DNA from: Methylopumilus sp003533095
Lineage (GTDB): Bacteria; Pseudomonadota; Gammaproteobacteria; Burkholderiales; Methylophilaceae
Direction of reading: 5' to 3'
NCBI GenBank assembly: GCA_963977845.1
Contig: CAXBPZ010000002.1
Location: 1-64,000, forward strand
DNA: 64,000 nucleotides
Below the pieces are notes generated by a model that worked only from the letters and a program-made list of their open reading frames with translations, searched no databases and was not told the DNA's origin. Of this stretch, positions 62,892 through 64,000 are shown piece by piece; positions within the stretch are counted from its first letter, which is position 1; each line of letters starts with the position of its first letter. The position numbers and the translations under genes are program-made.

Positions 62892-63436
62892 TGAGCACTT
62901 AATAAAACAATGACAGCACCGCTGCCGCCATCATGAACTCTTGCTTGAGCATAAGCTATCACCTCTTCTTTTTGCGCTAACCAATGTTTTAATTTATTTT
63001 TAAGAATAGGTTCTTTATTTTTAGAGTTATAACCTTTTCCATGCACGATTCGAATACAACGAATATTATTTTTTTTACAATCAGCAATAAATTGAACAAC
63101 ATAGGCTTTAGCTTCATCTGAAATCATTCCGTGAAGATCAATAGATTTCTGTACAACCCAATAGCCTTTTCGTAGTTTTTTTAAAATATCAGGTGAGTGA
63201 CCTTGTCTGATGTAAAAAAGCTCTTCGCCATTTTCAATATCATGAAGTGGTTCGTAGTGATCGCTTATAGAATCAATGAGTGCTTGTTTCTCGTCCCTTA
63301 TGAAATTAAGAGGGACGGGTTTGGGTTTTTTTTGAGGTGCTTTATGTTCTTTTTTTTTCGGACTGATTTTTAATGGAGTCGCGCCTTTAATAGCCTCTCT
63401 AAATAAATCAACTTCGTCTTTCTCATTTGTTGCCAT
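62888..63436 (-). CDS. Smr-domain protein
   Basis: A 182-residue protein with a basic, low-complexity N-terminal region (about 20-45, KISPKKKEHKAPQKKPKPV) and a C-terminal Smr domain (from about 98: DLHGMISDEAKAYVVQFIADC, RIVHGKGYNSK, HDGGSGAVIVLL). Smr domains are nucleases of the MutS2 type or act on RNA in ribosome rescue; the HGKG and DLHG motifs are intact. It follows trxB by four bases in the same direction. Confidence 0.92.
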   Translation of the reverse strand: MATNEKDEVDLFREAIKGATPLKISPKKKEHKAPQKKPKPVPLNFIRDEKQALIDSISDHYEPLHDIENGEELFYIRQGHSPDILKKLRKGYWVVQKSIDLHGMISDEAKAYVVQFIADCKKNNIRCIRIVHGKGYNSKNKEPILKNKLKHWLAQKEEVIAYAQARVHDGGSGAVIVLLSAH

Positions 63437-63440
63437 GACA

Positions 63441-64000
63441 TTATTTTGTTAAAAATCTTTCTGCATCCAGCGCTGCCATACAACCAGTCCCAGCGCTTGT
63501 TACTGCTTGGCGGTATATATGATCTTGAACATCACCTGCTGCGAATATGCCAGGAATTGAAGTGGCTGTAAAATTACCTTCACGACCTGCATTGGTTACA
63601 ATATAACCATTTTCCATATGTAATTGACCTTCAAAAATTGAGGTATTGGGTTGATGCCCAATTGCAATGAAAATACCTTTTAGTACAATTGATTTAGTTT
63701 CATTTGTATTTACATCTTTAATTTTAATGCCTGTAACACCTGAACTGTCACCTAATACTTCCTCTAGGACTTTGAACGTTTCAAGGACTATTTTCCCTTC
63801 TTTTACGCGATCATATATTTTGTCCATCTGAATAGCTTCAGCTTTAAATTTGTCTCGCCTATGAATTAATGTCACTTTACTTGCGATATTTGATAAATAA
63901 AGCGCTTCTTCAATCGCTGTATTACCTCCGCCGATCACAGCTACATCTTGGTTTTTATAAAAGAAGCCGTCACATGTAGCACAAGCAGAAACACCTTTAC
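63441..64000 (-). CDS. trxB: Thioredoxin reductase (3' part only)
   Basis: The gene runs off the window, so the N-terminal FAD part is missing. The visible part starts with the redox-active motif SACATCDGFFYKNQD, followed by the NADPH-binding VAVIGGGNTAIEEALYL and HRRDKFKAEA, and ends with the FAD-binding IFAAGDVQD. It reduces thioredoxin with NADPH. The CATC active-site pair and the GxGxxA-type nucleotide motif are intact. It is placed four bases upstream of the Smr gene on the same strand. Confidence 0.97.
   Translation of the reverse strand, partial: KGVSACATCDGFFYKNQDVAVIGGGNTAIEEALYLSNIASKVTLIHRRDKFKAEAIQMDKIYDRVKEGKIVLETFKVLEEVLGDSSGVTGIKIKDVNTNETKSIVLKGIFIAIGHQPNTSIFEGQLHMENGYIVTNAGREGNFTATSIPGIFAAGDVQDHIYRQAVTSAGTGCMAALDAERFLTK

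Noticed and set aside
1..64000. CRISPR array, insertion sequences, prophage or attachment sites
   Set aside because: No regularly spaced repeats, transposase-like frames, phage genes or tRNA-flanked direct repeats were seen in the window.

Overview
The window reads as a compact, AT-rich, streamlined bacterial chromosome and most probably belongs to a betaproteobacterial methylotroph of the order Methylophilales (OM43 / 'Candidatus Methylopumilus'-like). Reasons: six consecutive methanol-dehydrogenase accessory genes (mxaR-S-A-C-K-L); an apparent pqqA start at the left edge; a zwf-gnd-pgl set suited to the cyclic ribulose-monophosphate pathway; and betaproteobacterial gene orders (glyA-nrdR-ribD, pyrG-kdsA-eno-ftsB, tyrA-aroA-cmk-rpsA-ihfB-lapB-pyrF, alaA-hom-thrC, fabA-fabB). 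Genes are tightly packed, with many 1-10 nt overlaps. I see no tRNA, rRNA, transposase, prophage or CRISPR array. Only one stretch without a gene exceeds 300 bases (18598-18954). Species assignment is inference; no database was searched.

Layout. 1-7.3 kb: accessory and light/DNA-repair region with the pqqA start, a Na+/H+ antiporter, a one-domain alkyltransferase, an SGNH hydrolase, several very small genes, DUF2805 and DUF2256 proteins, an HNH protein, an iron-sulfur photolyase/cryptochrome, and a minus-strand run of small membrane proteins, DUF429 and a DCC thiol protein. 7.4-14.8 kb: a DUF457-like membrane protein, an MgtE/CorA-like transporter, a MORN-type secreted protein, YgiQ, TauE, phosphomannomutase and IscX. 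15-23 kb: plus-strand block glyA-nrdR-ribD-tatD and pyrG-kdsA-eno-ftsB, separated by an AT-rich intergenic region with two perfect DnaA-box consensus sequences. 23-29.4 kb: mxaRSACKL on the minus strand, translationally overlapped with ygfZ. 29.5-37 kb: fabAB, a Mth938-like gene, alaA-hom-thrC, thyA-folA. 37-43 kb: a large Orn/Lys/Arg decarboxylase, dcd, zwf, gnd and divergent pgl. 43-54.7 kb: mrp, metG, pyrF-lapB, ihfB-rpsA-cmk-aroA-tyrA and bpt-aat. 54.7-64 kb: TraB, an rRNA/tRNA methyltransferase, hslO, gluQRS, DUF3301, amt with NtrC-like dyads, ispD-ispF, an ABC exporter, an Smr protein and the 3' part of trxB.

How it fits together. PQQ (pqqA) and the mxaRSACKL maturation module would serve periplasmic methanol oxidation. 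Formaldehyde assimilated through RuMP can be oxidised to CO2 by Zwf, Pgl and an apparently NAD-type Gnd. GlyA, ThyA and FolA handle C1-folate flux. Most of the rest is housekeeping metabolism, translation and cell-envelope assembly. No strikingly new system is proven. The best leads are the photolyase-associated cluster of tiny genes, the mxa module detached from any mxaFI, the DnaA-box/AT-rich intergenic region, and the paired NtrC-like sites in front of amt.
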